Source of the DNA: an uncultured Clostridia bacterium
GTDB lineage: Bacteria; Bacillota; Clostridia; Lachnospirales; CAG-274
Reading direction: 5' to 3'
Assembly (NCBI GenBank): GCA_947627855.1
Contig: CANQXR010000023.1
Location: 1-38,434, forward strand
DNA: 38,434 nt
Part shown: piece by piece, positions 7,303 through 16,472 of the stretch
Layout: every line of letters starts with the position of its first letter
Position numbering within the stretch: the stretch's first letter is position 1
The notes under the pieces: model-generated
Seen by the model: the letters and a program-made list of their open reading frames with translations, nothing else
Databases searched by the model: none
Told to the model about the DNA's origin: nothing
Translations under genes and position numbers: made by a program

Positions 7303-7330
7303 ATTATAAACCATAGGACGAAAGTGTCAA
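7303..7330 (-). promoter_or_regulatory. Promoter of the CaCA exchanger-aminopeptidase unit
   Basis: Minus strand -35 TTGACA (7325-7330) and -10 TATAAT (7303-7308), spacing 16. It lies directly after the tmcAL stop codon, so the exchanger need not depend on tmcAL transcription. Confidence 0.8.
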
Positions 7331-7347
7331 TAAATATTTGCCTTTTT

Positions 7348-8511
7348 TTACAGTACGATAAGCCCGTTTGTATAGTCCGCCCCCGTATTTTTGCGGCTTT
7401 TGAGCATATAGAGGTCAGTGGCAAAAATATCCTTTTCAAGGCAGCGGCGACCGAAGGAATCGAGGTGTTCCATATCCTTTTTTACATTTATGACAACGGG
7501 AAGCTGCGCCCTTTCGGACAGCTCTCCCAGAATATACCTTTTTTCCCTTCTTACTCCCAGCACTCTTATATAGGGCACGCCTTTCGGAGGGTATGCGTCC
7601 TCCTTTTTTATGCCGAGGAGAATGTGCATTATACATCTTCTCAGCTTTGCGGCAGTATATCTTTTTGACTTAAGACTGCCCACAAGCCCCTCCGTATTTT
7701 CAAAGGAACAGTTTTCATATATTTTATTTTCAAGCCCCTCGGTAACATCGCATATTTCCCTCAGTCCCGATTTGCCAAGCCTCAGTATTTCATATCTTAT
7801 TTCTTCTCTGAAGCTGTCGGCGCAGACAACGCCCCTTTCAAGCTCTCTGAAATATATTCCGGCTATATCCTCCGACATACAGCCCACAGCCTCCGCCCTG
7901 CTGTTCGCAATAAGCGCCTTTCTTGCGGCTGATGCGGAAAAGCCGTCCCTGATGCGCCTTATTCCCACAGGCTTTACGGGGGATTTCATTCTGTGCAGAT
8001 ATTTTATATATTCCGCTGCCAAAATGTTGTTTGGCAGGGACAGCACGCCGTCGGGAAGCTCCAGAAGCTGTCTGACGGCTTTTTCCCTTGCGGCGGGAAA
8101 GCCAAGCCCTGTGGCTGAATATTTTTTTATAAGAGCCTTAAACTCCGGCGGTTCTTCCGAAAGGAGAATGCCGACTTTTTCAATATGCTCCGGCTCGTCC
8201 TCCTCGTGACCGAAAACCATTTTGTCAAATATGCCTGCCTTTGTAAGCAGGTCGCAGCAGCCGAATGCAAATACATCGGCGGAGCCTGACGCATATATTG
8301 CAGGCAGCTCAAAAACTATATCCGCACCTCCCGCAAGGGCCGTTTTTGTGCGGACAAGCTTGTCGGAAACCGCAGGCTCTCCTCTCTGCACAAAACAGCC
8401 GCTCATAACAGCGCCCACAAAATCTCCACTCTGACGTGCCTTTTCTATTATATAACTATGCCCCTTGTGGAAAGGATTGAACTCCGCCGCAATACCTGCT
8501 CCCATAATCAT
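7348..8511 (-). CDS. tmcAL: tRNA(Met) cytidine acetate ligase (YlbM family)
   Basis: TmcAL activates acetate with ATP and acetylates the wobble cytidine of elongator tRNA(Met), avoiding misreading of Ile codons. The 387-residue product has the nucleotidyltransferase motif NPFHKGH (His15 and His18) near the start and the long family-specific C-terminal half. Length matches the family (about 390-410). GGGGG lies seven bases before the ATG. It is divergent from pta-ackA, and this neighbourhood is common in Clostridia; a link through acetate is an attractive inference, since acetate is the direct substrate of TmcAL. Confidence 0.95.
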   Translation of the reverse strand: MIMGAGIAAEFNPFHKGHSYIIEKARQSGDFVGAVMSGCFVQRGEPAVSDKLVRTKTALAGGADIVFELPAIYASGSADVFAFGCCDLLTKAGIFDKMVFGHEEDEPEHIEKVGILLSEEPPEFKALIKKYSATGLGFPAAREKAVRQLLELPDGVLSLPNNILAAEYIKYLHRMKSPVKPVGIRRIRDGFSASAARKALIANSRAEAVGCMSEDIAGIYFRELERGVVCADSFREEIRYEILRLGKSGLREICDVTEGLENKIYENCSFENTEGLVGSLKSKRYTAAKLRRCIMHILLGIKKEDAYPPKGVPYIRVLGVRREKRYILGELSERAQLPVVINVKKDMEHLDSFGRRCLEKDIFATDLYMLKSRKNTGADYTNGLIVL

Positions 8512-8543
8512 AAAAAAGCCCCCTTTCTGTTACAGCTTATTAT

Positions 8544-8572
8544 ATTATGCACAATTAAAACCGCCCTGTCAA
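8544..8572 (-). promoter_or_regulatory. tmcAL promoter
   Basis: Minus strand -35 TTGACA (8567-8572) and -10 CATAAT (8544-8549), spacing 17, about 30 bases before the start codon. Confidence 0.72.
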
Positions 8573-8645
8573 TTTCCAAATAATTATTTTTCCAACATTT
8601 TTCACAAAAAAACAGTGGGATAAATAAAAAAACAGTAAAAATTGC

Positions 8646-8673
8646 TTGAAAGACTTCTAAAAAGTGGTATAAT
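8646..8673 (+). promoter_or_regulatory. pta-ackA promoter
   Basis: -35 TTGAAA (8646-8651) and -10 TATAAT (8668-8673), spacing 16. It gives a leader of about 70 bases that contains a hairpin pairing GGAGG (8695-8699) with CCTCC (8708-8712), upstream of the true ribosome binding site. Confidence 0.8.
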
Positions 8674-8748
8674 AAAAACAGCAGGTTTTAACAAGGAGGT
8701 CAGAGCGCCTCCCATACCTTATTTAAATTATGAAAGGAGTTTTATAAA

Positions 8749-9750
8749 ATGAGTTTTCTGGAAAAAACAAAGGCAAGGGCAAAGGCAAATATCAAGACTA
8801 TTGTCCTTCCCGAAACAAATGATGTAAGAACGATCGAGGCTTGTGACAAGGCAATAGCAGAGGGCATTGCCAACATAATTCTTGTAGGCAAAAAAGACGA
8901 AATTTCAGCATATGAAAAGGACTATCCCAATGTTGCCAAGGCGACCGTTATCGACCCCGAAAATTATGAGAAATTTGACGAAATGACGGCTCTTCTGGTA
9001 GAGCTTCGCAAGGCTAAGGGTATGACTGAGGAAAAGGCTGTTTCCCTTCTTAAGGGCGACTATCTCACCTTCGGCGTAACTCTCGTAAAAATGGGCATTG
9101 CCGATGGTATGGTATCAGGTGCCTGCCACGCAACGGCTGACGTTCTCCGTCCCGCTCTCCAGATAATAAAGGCTAAGCCCGGCGTTTCAACGGTTTCTTC
9201 ATTCTTCGTAATGGTGGTTCCCAACTGCGACCTCGGCGAAAACGGAACCTTCGTATTCTCCGACTGCGGACTTGAGCAGAATCCCACAAGCGACAAGCTT
9301 GCCGCAATTGCCTGCTCCGCTGCCGATTCGTTCAGGCTTCTCATCGAAAGCGAGCCGAGAGTAGCAATGCTGTCACACTCCACAAAAGGTTCGGCTAAGC
9401 ACGCCGATGTAGACAAGGTAACGGCTGCCGTTAAGATGGCTCAGGAGCTTCGCCCCGACCTTATGATAGACGGAGAGCTTCAGGCAGACGCCGCTATGGT
9501 AGAGTCGGTAGGCAAGTCGAAGGCCCCCGGTTCTCCTGTTGCCGGCAAGGCAAACGTACTTGTATTCCCCGACCTTGACGCAGGAAATATAGGCTATAAG
9601 CTTGTTCAGAGACTTGCAAAGGCTGAGGCATACGGTCCTGCCACACAGGGACTTGCAAAACCCGTAAACGACCTTTCAAGAGGCTGTTCGGCTGACGATA
9701 TTGTAGGCGTTATTGCTATTACCTGCGTACAGGCACAGGCAAACGGCTGA
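8749..9750 (+). CDS. pta: Phosphate acetyltransferase
   Basis: Pta converts acetyl-CoA and phosphate to acetyl phosphate in the cytoplasm, the first step of acetate fermentation. The 333-residue product is the short form without the N-terminal regulatory domains of the enterobacterial enzyme. Family signatures include VLPETNDVRTIEACDKA at the start, GMVSGACHATADVLRPALQI in the middle, MLSHSTKGSAKH and the C-terminal NVLVFPDLDAGNIGYKLVQR. AAAGGAG precedes the ATG. ackA follows after 80 bases, and the two are clearly one operon ending at the terminator at 11041. Confidence 0.98.
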   Translation: MSFLEKTKARAKANIKTIVLPETNDVRTIEACDKAIAEGIANIILVGKKDEISAYEKDYPNVAKATVIDPENYEKFDEMTALLVELRKAKGMTEEKAVSLLKGDYLTFGVTLVKMGIADGMVSGACHATADVLRPALQIIKAKPGVSTVSSFFVMVVPNCDLGENGTFVFSDCGLEQNPTSDKLAAIACSAADSFRLLIESEPRVAMLSHSTKGSAKHADVDKVTAAVKMAQELRPDLMIDGELQADAAMVESVGKSKAPGSPVAGKANVLVFPDLDAGNIGYKLVQRLAKAEAYGPATQGLAKPVNDLSRGCSADDIVGVIAITCVQAQANG

Positions 9751-9830
9751 TGAAATTCTGAGAAGCTCAGAACAAAGTGTTTAACATGGATCAGTATTTC
9801 ACCGAATTTACATAAGGAGGATAATTTATA

Positions 9831-11027
9831 ATGAAAATTCTCGTACTTAACTGCGGAAGCTCTTCCCTTAAATATCAGCTTATAGATATGGACAACAACA
9901 ACGAGGTTATGGCAGTAGGTCTTTGCGAAAGAATAGGCATTGACGGCAGACTGAAGCATGAGGCTGAGGGAAAGGACGCATATATAAGCGAAGCGCCGCT
10001 GCCCGACCACAATGCCGCTGTAAAGGCTGTTATGGAGGCTCTTCTTGACAAGGACCACGGCGTTATCTCCGATGTATCGGAAATAGGCGGCGTAGGTCAC
10101 AGAGTAGTACACGGCGGCGAAAGCTTTGCGTCATCTGTTGTGATCACTCCGGAGGTAAAGGCTGCAATTCAGGACTGCTGTAAGCTTGCTCCTCTCCACA
10201 ACCCCGCAAACCTTATAGGCATAAATGCCTGTGAGGATATTATGCCGGGAGTTCCGCAGGTTGCTGTTTTTGATACGGCGTTCCATCAGACAATGCCGGA
10301 AAAGGCTTATATGTATGCTCTGCCCTATGAGCTTTACGAAAAGCATAAAATACGTAAATACGGCTTCCACGGCACAAGCCATAAATTCGTTACACAGAAA
10401 TGCGCCGAGCTTATGGGCAAGAATGTGGAGGATATAAACATAATCACCTGCCATCTCGGAAACGGCGGTTCTCTTTCAGCCGTAAAGAACGGCAAGTGTG
10501 TAGACACCACAATGGGACTTACACCTCTCGCAGGTATCGTAATGGGTACACGCTGTGGAAATATCGACCCTGCAATTGTTAATTTCATTATGGAAGCAGA
10601 GGGTCTTAGCGGCAAAGAGGTTGACAACCTTATGAACAAGCAGTCCGGCGTACTTGGTCTTTCCGGCGTATCATCGGATTTCAGAGATCTTGAGGCCGCT
10701 GCAAATGAGGGAAACAAGAGGGCAAGAATAGCTCTTGATACATTCCACTATACGGTAGCCAAATTCATAGGCGAATATCTCGTTGCACTCAACGGTACGG
10801 ACGCCATTGTTTTCACAGCGGGAATAGGCGAAAATTCAGCTTCAAGCCGTCAGGAGATCTGTAACTATCTCACCTTCCTCGGCATAAAGCTTGACCCTGA
10901 GAAGAATTCACAGAGGGGCAAGGCTCAGTGTATATCCACAGAGGATTCACCGATCAAGGTATATGTGATACCCACAAATGAAGAGCTTATGATAGCCCTT
11001 GACACAAACAGACTTATTACAGCCTGA
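9831..11027 (+). CDS. ackA: Acetate kinase
   Basis: AckA turns acetyl phosphate and ADP into acetate and ATP, the energy-yielding second step after Pta. The product of 398 residues begins [19 protein letters not shown], the first acetate/propionate kinase signature, and contains the second signature in [13 protein letters not shown], with further family motifs [20 protein letters not shown] and TAGIGENS. Length is standard. AAGGAGG lies upstream of the ATG. A strong terminator follows 14 bases after the stop codon. Confidence 0.98.
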   Translation: MKILVLNCGSSSLKYQLIDMDNNNEVMAVGLCERIGIDGRLKHEAEGKDAYISEAPLPDHNAAVKAVMEALLDKDHGVISDVSEIGGVGHRVVHGGESFASSVVITPEVKAAIQDCCKLAPLHNPANLIGINACEDIMPGVPQVAVFDTAFHQTMPEKAYMYALPYELYEKHKIRKYGFHGTSHKFVTQKCAELMGKNVEDINIITCHLGNGGSLSAVKNGKCVDTTMGLTPLAGIVMGTRCGNIDPAIVNFIMEAEGLSGKEVDNLMNKQSGVLGLSGVSSDFRDLEAAANEGNKRARIALDTFHYTVAKFIGEYLVALNGTDAIVFTAGIGENSASSRQEICNYLTFLGIKLDPEKNSQRGKAQCISTEDSPIKVYVIPTNEELMIALDTNRLITA

Positions 11028-11035
11028 ACATTTAA

Positions 11036-11076
11036 TAAAAAGCCCGTTTTGATATCAAAACGGGCTTGATTTTTTT
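11036..11076. terminator. Terminator after ackA
   Basis: Bases 11041-11066 form a perfect 26-base palindrome (AGCCCGTTTTGAT and its complement), preceded by an A run and followed within three bases by seven T residues. It ends pta-ackA. The -35 box of the purC promoter overlaps its right edge. Confidence 0.95.
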
Positions 11077-11094
11077 ATCGCCAACATATATAAT
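11066..11094 (+). promoter_or_regulatory. purC operon promoter
   Basis: -35 TTGATT (11066-11071) and -10 TATAAT (11089-11094), spacing 17. The -35 box sits inside the ackA terminator region, an unusually compact arrangement. The leader then carries a small GAGAA/TTCTC hairpin and a T run before the ribosome binding site of purC. Confidence 0.7.
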
Positions 11095-11154
11095 CTTAGT
11101 GTGATATTATGTGGGAGAATTTTTCTCTTATTTTTTTAGGAAAGGTGTTTTAAA

Positions 11155-11871
11155 ATGAATAAAAAAGAACTTCTCTATACCGGCAAGGCAAAAAAGGTTT
11201 ATGCCACAGATGACCCGACCCTTTGCATATTTGAATACAAGGACGATGCAACGGCATTCAATGGTCTTAAGAAAGGCTCCTTCGAGGGCAAGGGCGAAAT
11301 AAACAATCAGATGGCAAATTTCATATTCAGACTTCTTGAGAAGGACGGCATCAGGACCCATCTTGTAGAAGAACTGAATAAAAGGGAAACCCTTGTAAAG
11401 AAATGCGACATCATACCTCTTGAGGTTATTGTAAGAAATGTTGCCGCAGGCTCTTTCTCAAAGAGATTCGGCGTCAAAGAGGGCACTCCTCTCAAAAATC
11501 CCACTCTTGAATTCAGCTATAAGGACGATGAGCTGGGAGATCCTATGATAAACACATATCAGGCTCTCGCAATAGGGCTTGCCACAAAGGAAGAGATCGA
11601 CCGCATAACGGAGCTTGCCTTCAAGGTAAACGAAAGCCTTAAAAAAATTTTCCTTAATATAGGCATTAAAATCATAGACTTCAAAATCGAGGTCGGCAAA
11701 ACCGCTGACGGTGAAATAGTGCTTGCAGATGAAATATCCCCCGACACCTGCCGTCTTTGGGACGCCGAAACAAACAAAAAACTCGATAAGGATCGTTTCC
11801 GCTTCGATCTCGGCGAATTTTCCGATGTATATTTTGAAGTCTGGGGCAGACTTAATGACTTCTATAAGTGA
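11155..11871 (+). CDS. purC: Phosphoribosylaminoimidazole-succinocarboxamide synthase (SAICAR synthetase)
   Basis: PurC joins aspartate to CAIR using ATP in purine biosynthesis. The 238-residue product shows the N-terminal LYTGKAKKVYATDDP, the SAICAR signature regions LEVIVRNVAAGSFSKR and IIDFKIEVG, and LADEISPDTCRLWD. Length is standard for the bacterial single-domain enzyme. GGAAAGGTG precedes the ATG. No other purine gene lies nearby; it is followed, with a 17-base overlap, by the DNA glycosylase gene. Confidence 0.98.
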   Translation: MNKKELLYTGKAKKVYATDDPTLCIFEYKDDATAFNGLKKGSFEGKGEINNQMANFIFRLLEKDGIRTHLVEELNKRETLVKKCDIIPLEVIVRNVAAGSFSKRFGVKEGTPLKNPTLEFSYKDDELGDPMINTYQALAIGLATKEEIDRITELAFKVNESLKKIFLNIGIKIIDFKIEVGKTADGEIVLADEISPDTCRLWDAETNKKLDKDRFRFDLGEFSDVYFEVWGRLNDFYK

Positions 11872-12460
11872 TGAATATTACGGAAAATGTCTTGAAAAGG
11901 AATTCTATCTGAGGGATACCCACACCGTGGCAAGGGAGCTTTTGGGCAAGTATATAGTAAGAGGGGACATTGTTGTTAAAATAACGGAAACCGAAAGCTA
12001 TATAGGCAGCATTGACAAGGCGTGCCATGCCTACGGGGGAAGAAAAACACCGCGCACTCTGCCTCTGTTTGCCGAGGGCGGTATATTTTATGTATATCTT
12101 ATTTACGGAATGTACTGCTGTCTTAATGTAATTACAGAGGGAGAGGGCACTCCCTGCGGAGTTCTGATAAGAGGGGGCGAAGTAGTGAGGGGCGCCGATG
12201 CCCTCAGCATAAACAGATATAATAAGCCCTATTCCCATATTACGCCATATCAGAGGAGAAATATATTAAACGGACCCGGCAGGCTGTGTATGGGACTTGA
12301 CATAGACAGAAGCAAAAACGGTGTTTCCTGCCTCAGTCGTGAGCTTTATATTGCCCACGGGGAGAAAACGGAGGCGGACAGTATAAAAACGGGGAAAAGA
12401 ATAGGCATAGACTATGCCGAAGAAGCCAAGGACTTTTTGTGGAGATATTATATAGGGTGA
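11855..12460 (+). CDS. 3-methyladenine DNA glycosylase, AAG/MPG type
   Basis: This base-excision repair enzyme removes alkylated purines. The 201-residue product contains the AAG fold landmarks: ARELLGKYIV near the start, ITETESYIG with the catalytic Glu, DKACHAYGGRKTPRT, then YLIYGMYCCLNVITE and the late GPGRLCMGLDI. Length matches bacterial Mpg (about 190-210). The start at 11855 lies inside the purC end. The frame extends further upstream, but those codons overlap purC and are unlike the family. The following nadD-yqeK gene begins six bases after the stop, so it is cotranscribed. Confidence 0.94.
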   Translation: MTSISDEYYGKCLEKEFYLRDTHTVARELLGKYIVRGDIVVKITETESYIGSIDKACHAYGGRKTPRTLPLFAEGGIFYVYLIYGMYCCLNVITEGEGTPCGVLIRGGEVVRGADALSINRYNKPYSHITPYQRRNILNGPGRLCMGLDIDRSKNGVSCLSRELYIAHGEKTEADSIKTGKRIGIDYAEEAKDFLWRYYIG

Positions 12461-12466
12461 TTTTTT

Positions 12467-13711
12467 ATGATCAGGGTTGGAATAATGGGCGGCTCTTTTG
12501 ATCCGGTGCATTCGGGACATCTGTGTATAGCCAAGGAGGCGGCGGAGCAGCTGGGGCTTGACGAGGTTCTGTTTATACCTGCAAACAGATCCTACAACAA
12601 GGATCCGGGTGAGAATACACAGCCGGAGGAAAGGCTTGATATGCTCAGACTTGCTGTGGAGGGCGATCCCTTTTTCAGGGTCTGCACTGCGGAAATTGAA
12701 AGGGGCGGAACCACCTACACCGTAGATACCTTAAGAGAGTTTAAAGAAACATGGGGGAAGGACAGGGAGCTTGTGTTTATTCTCGGAGCGGATTCCTTCC
12801 TTACATTGGAAAAATGGAGAGAGCCGGAGGAGCTTTTCAGACTCTGCCGGTTTGCCGTTGTTTCAAGACCCGGTTTCGATGATGACGGACTGGAGGAAAG
12901 GATAATAAAAGCGGAGGAAAAATATGATACAGTCATATATCGTTTTTCATCTCCGGGGCTTGATATATCCTCAACGGATATAAGAAAGAGGATATCCGAC
13001 GGCAGAAGCTTCAGATATTTTATGCCCGAAGGGGTGTGGAAATATATAACCGACAACGATTTATACGGCTTCAGACCGGAGTTCTATCCCGAAGCGGCGG
13101 TGTATATTGAAAAGCTTGAAAGAGAGCTTAAGCCCTCCCGTTTCAGACACACACTGGGGGTTGCCGGAGAAGCAAGAAAGCTTGCGAGGGTATATTCGGA
13201 GGACCCCCACAAGGCATATACGGCGGGGCTGCTCCACGACTGTGCCAAGAATTTTGACAGGGAAAAGACATTTGAACTGTGCCGCAGGTATGGCGTGGAG
13301 CTTGACGAGGTTTTAAAGGCACAGCCCGACCTTATACACAGCTTTCTGGGAGCTGAAACGGCAAGGGCTGAATACGGCGTGAAGGACGGGGACATACTTA
13401 ATGCCATAAAATACCACACCACAGGGCACGGCGGAGGTATGAGCCGTCTTGAAATGATAATATATCTTTCGGATATGATAGAGCCGAACAGGGCGTATTT
13501 CAAGGGGCTTGACAAAATACGCAAATTGGCTTATTATGATTTGGAATCGGCTATGGAGGAAGCGCTTGAACAGACTATAAGCTTCAACCGTGAAAAGGGC
13601 AGGCTTATACACCCTCTTTCCTCAGGCGCATACAGCTATTTTAAAGAATTAAACAGGAGGAAACCCATTGAGCAGAGAAAAGATTTTACAGGGAGTAAAA
13701 GCGGCAGTTGA
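12467..13711 (+). CDS. Fused NadD (nicotinate-nucleotide adenylyltransferase) and YqeK (HD-domain nucleotidase)
   Basis: One 414-residue chain joins two enzymes that are separate neighbours in Bacillus. Residues about 1-195 are NadD: GIMGGSFDPVHSGHL (nucleotidyltransferase motif), the conserved RLDMLRLAVEGDPFF, and SSTDIRKRISDG near its end; it makes the NAD precursor deamido-NAD. Residues about 205-395 are YqeK: RFRHTLGVAGEARKLA, the HD pair in LLHDCAKNF, then NAIKYHTTGHGGG and YLSDMIEPNR; YqeK proteins hydrolyse diadenosine tetraphosphate symmetrically. No stop or frameshift separates them. rsfS overlaps the last 44 bases, so nadD-yqeK-rsfS order is kept. Confidence 0.94.
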   Translation: MIRVGIMGGSFDPVHSGHLCIAKEAAEQLGLDEVLFIPANRSYNKDPGENTQPEERLDMLRLAVEGDPFFRVCTAEIERGGTTYTVDTLREFKETWGKDRELVFILGADSFLTLEKWREPEELFRLCRFAVVSRPGFDDDGLEERIIKAEEKYDTVIYRFSSPGLDISSTDIRKRISDGRSFRYFMPEGVWKYITDNDLYGFRPEFYPEAAVYIEKLERELKPSRFRHTLGVAGEARKLARVYSEDPHKAYTAGLLHDCAKNFDREKTFELCRRYGVELDEVLKAQPDLIHSFLGAETARAEYGVKDGDILNAIKYHTTGHGGGMSRLEMIIYLSDMIEPNRAYFKGLDKIRKLAYYDLESAMEEALEQTISFNREKGRLIHPLSSGAYSYFKELNRRKPIEQRKDFTGSKSGS

Positions 13712-14015
13712 AGCCCTCGAAGATAAGAAAGCGGAGAATGTCGTTGTACTTTATATAGGCAAAATAACCACAATTGCCGACTATTTTGTAATAGCAAACG
13801 CCAAAAACCCCAATCAGCTTCAGGCGATGGCGGACGCTGTTCAGGAGGCTATGTTCAAGGCGGGCATAAACAGAACCGGCGGAGAGGGCATAGGCAACAA
13901 AAACTGGGTATTGCTTGATTATAACGACATAGTCGTACATCTTTTCGATGAAAAAAGCAGAGAATTCTATGATTTGGAAAGGATATGGGCGGACGCCGAA
14001 AAAACAGAGCTTTAG
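13668..14015 (+). CDS. rsfS: Ribosomal silencing factor RsfS
   Basis: RsfS binds protein L14 of the large ribosomal subunit and blocks subunit joining when nutrients are scarce. The 115-residue product has the family core VVLYIGKITTIADYFVIANA, then EGIGNKNWVLLDYNDIVVHLFDE and the terminal YDLERIWADAE. The start is TTG at 13668, with AGGAGG seven bases upstream and no in-frame ATG nearby. It overlaps the nadD-yqeK end by 44 bases, so the two are probably translationally linked. Confidence 0.96.
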   Translation: MSREKILQGVKAAVEALEDKKAENVVVLYIGKITTIADYFVIANAKNPNQLQAMADAVQEAMFKAGINRTGGEGIGNKNWVLLDYNDIVVHLFDEKSREFYDLERIWADAEKTEL

Positions 14016-14027
14016 GAGAAAAAGCAT

Positions 14028-14492
14028 ATGTATGTGTTCTGTCTGAAAAATGAACAGGTGAGAATTTTTATGAACAAATTCCTCAAGGGGAATATGATGG
14101 ACGGCTTTACGGTTCTGGGCGTGGAGCTGTTTTGCACTGCACGGTTCAGAACAGACGGCAGGATAAATCCCCGTTTTCTTGGGGAAAACGAAAAAAGAAC
14201 CTTCTGCCGCTGGGAGGAGCTGAGACCCTATATATACGGGCTAGTAAAGGGCAGCATAAAGCCGGAATATTTCAGAGCCGTTCTGGCCCTTGGAGGAAAA
14301 AAGGCGGAGCAGATCCATAGGAACGCGGCTTCTCTCCATCTCACCATATATTTTGAAAGGGACATAATTACCTTTACGGCAGGCACAGCTCAGAAGAATT
14401 TTTCCCTTAAGGGCGGAGAGGACGCAGCATGGGAGGATCACCTTAAGACCTTTTTCAGAAAAAACGGCTTTGTGTGTGAAACTCCGGTTTAA
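14028..14492 (+). CDS. Uncharacterised protein, DUF5721-like
   Basis: The 154-residue product is soluble, with no signal peptide or membrane segment. It begins with a segment like VFCLKNEQVRIFMNKFLKGNMMDGF and continues with RFRTDGRINPRF, WEELRPYIYGLVKG and a central KPEYFRAVLAL. I recall a similar pattern in DUF5721 proteins of Clostridia, whose function is unknown. AGGAG lies upstream of the ATG. It starts 12 bases after rsfS and closes the purC-to-rsfS operon. Position next to rsfS hints at growth or translation, but that is a guess. Confidence 0.8.
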   Translation: MYVFCLKNEQVRIFMNKFLKGNMMDGFTVLGVELFCTARFRTDGRINPRFLGENEKRTFCRWEELRPYIYGLVKGSIKPEYFRAVLALGGKKAEQIHRNAASLHLTIYFERDIITFTAGTAQKNFSLKGGEDAAWEDHLKTFFRKNGFVCETPV

Positions 14493-14547
14493 AAAAATCG
14501 TATATAATAAAAGAATTACAATATTTCAGGAAAGAAGTGTATAATGT

Positions 14548-16419
14548 ATGAAAAAAGGAAGTTTATCTATAAACAGTGAAAACTTGCTGCCTATAATCAA
14601 AAAATGGCTTTATTCCGATACGGACATTTTTCTCAGAGAGCTTGTGTCAAACGGCTGTGACGCCGTAAACAAGTTCAGAAAGCTTGTTTCCATGGGAGAA
14701 GCCGAGGGCGGCGAAAGCTATAAGGTAGTTGTAAGTCTTGATAAGGAAAAGGGCACAATTACCGTTTCCGACAACGGAATAGGTATGACGGAAGATGAAA
14801 TAAAGGAATATATAAATCAGATAGCCTTTTCGGGGGCAAATGCCTTTATTGACAAATATAAGGATAAAATAGGCGGAGAAAACGACATAATAGGTCATTT
14901 CGGTCTTGGCTTCTATTCGGCGTTTATGGTTGCGGAGCAGGTGGAGATAGAATCCCTTTCATATGCGGAGGGAGCGGCACCGGCTCACTGGATATGTGAC
15001 GGCGGAATAGAATTCGAGCTTGGCGAGGGCAGCCGCACCGAAAGAGGAACAGACGTTATACTCCATATAAGCGAGGACAGGAAGGAATTTCTGAACGCAT
15101 ACAAAATAAAGGAGATACTCACGAAATACTGCTATTTCATGAATGTTGAGATTTATTTTGAGGATATTGACGAGATAAGAAAGAAAGAAGCCGAAACGGC
15201 AAATACGGAAATAAAGGAAAATGCGGGAAACGAAAAGGCGGAGGAGCCGAAGCCCATAAACGACATAAGCCCTCTTTGGCTCAAAAATCCCGGAGATGTG
15301 ACGGAGGAGGAATATAAAAGCTTTTATCATAAGGTATTCACCGACTTCAACGACCCTCTTTTCTGGATACATCTCAATATGGACTACCCCTTCAAGCTTA
15401 AGGGCATACTCTATTTCCCCAAGCTTCGCAGCGAGTTTGACTCCATAGAGGGTCAGGTTAAGCTGTATAACAATCAGGTTTTCATTGCGGACAACATAAA
15501 GGAGGTCATTCCCGATTTCCTGCTGCTCCTTAAGGGAACCATAGACTGTCCCGACCTGCCTCTTAATGTCAGCAGAAGCTTTTTGCAGAATGACGGCTAT
15601 GTAACAAAGATTTCAAGATATATAATCAAAAAGGTAGGCGACAAGCTTAATTCCCTTTTCAAAAAGGACAGGGAGGCATACGAAAAATATTGGGAGGACA
15701 TAAACGTATTCATAAAGTACGGCTGTCTGAGAGATGAGGACTTCTATAAGAAAATAAAGGATTCTCTGCTTTATAAGTCCACCGACAAGGGCTACAAAAC
15801 CCTTACCGAATATATCGACGCAAACGAAAGCAAGCTTGGCAAAAAGGTCGTATATGTAAGCGATGAACAGCTTCAGGCGCAGTATGTGAATATGTTCAGA
15901 GAAAACGGACTTGAGGCTGTCGTTCTTTCAAATCAGATAGACACGCCCTACATAAACTATATGGAAATGTATAACGAGGGTGTGAAGTTTGCAAGGATAG
16001 ACTCTGAGATAACAGAGGTATTGAAGGACAAGGACGTATCTGAGGAAACCTCCGGAAAGCTCATAAATATGTTCAAGGATATTCTTGATGATGAGAGCCT
16101 TACCGTCAGGGTAGAAGCACTTAAGGCGGATAATGTTTCCGCAGTGATAGAGCTTAGCGAGCAGTCGAGAAGAATGCAGGAGATGTCAAAGCTTTACGGC
16201 TTCGGGGGCGAAATGCCCATGGCTCTTACACTGATACTTAACAGTGAAAATGATGTTATAAAATATCTTGCCGGTATGGACGATGAAAAGACGGAGGAAA
16301 AGGAGCTTATTGTAAAGCAGGTTTATGACCTTGCCTCACTTAGCCACAGAACTCTTTCGGCAGAGGAAATGACGGCCTTCATAGAAAGAAGCAACAGAAT
16401 TCTCGGAAAAATAAAATAA
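14548..16419 (+). CDS. htpG: Molecular chaperone HtpG (Hsp90)
   Basis: HtpG is the bacterial Hsp90, an ATP-driven dimeric chaperone in the cytoplasm. The 623-residue product shows the ATP-binding N-domain with FLRELVSNGCDAVNKFR, TVSDNGIGMTEDEI and GHFGLGFYSAFMV, a charged Glu/Lys-rich linker near residues 210-235, the middle domain (LWLKNPGDVTEEEYKSFY and LPLNVSRSFLQ), and the C-terminal dimer domain. The usual SNASDA is SNGCDA here. Length is standard. A TATAAT at 14503-14508 may be its -10 box, but no good -35 box is seen. A bidirectional terminator follows. Confidence 0.97.
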   Translation: MKKGSLSINSENLLPIIKKWLYSDTDIFLRELVSNGCDAVNKFRKLVSMGEAEGGESYKVVVSLDKEKGTITVSDNGIGMTEDEIKEYINQIAFSGANAFIDKYKDKIGGENDIIGHFGLGFYSAFMVAEQVEIESLSYAEGAAPAHWICDGGIEFELGEGSRTERGTDVILHISEDRKEFLNAYKIKEILTKYCYFMNVEIYFEDIDEIRKKEAETANTEIKENAGNEKAEEPKPINDISPLWLKNPGDVTEEEYKSFYHKVFTDFNDPLFWIHLNMDYPFKLKGILYFPKLRSEFDSIEGQVKLYNNQVFIADNIKEVIPDFLLLLKGTIDCPDLPLNVSRSFLQNDGYVTKISRYIIKKVGDKLNSLFKKDREAYEKYWEDINVFIKYGCLRDEDFYKKIKDSLLYKSTDKGYKTLTEYIDANESKLGKKVVYVSDEQLQAQYVNMFRENGLEAVVLSNQIDTPYINYMEMYNEGVKFARIDSEITEVLKDKDVSEETSGKLINMFKDILDDESLTVRVEALKADNVSAVIELSEQSRRMQEMSKLYGFGGEMPMALTLILNSENDVIKYLAGMDDEKTEEKELIVKQVYDLASLSHRTLSAEEMTAFIERSNRILGKIK

Positions 16420-16421
16420 AA

Positions 16422-16472
16422 AACAGCTCTCCCCACCATCTGTGAACAGAGTGGGGAGGGCTGTTATTTTTT
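16422..16472. terminator. Bidirectional terminator between htpG and the flavin reductase gene
   Basis: Arms 16422-16436 and 16451-16465 form 15 pairs (AACAGCTCTCCCCAC against its complement, one wobble) followed by six T residues on the plus strand and an A run on the other side. It can end both convergent genes; its right arm reaches the last codon of the minus-strand gene. Confidence 0.94.

Noticed and set aside
14503..14508. htpG promoter
   Set aside because: A TATAAT is present but no acceptable -35 box lies at 16-18 bases, and htpG may be read from the upstream operon, so it is only mentioned in the htpG entry.
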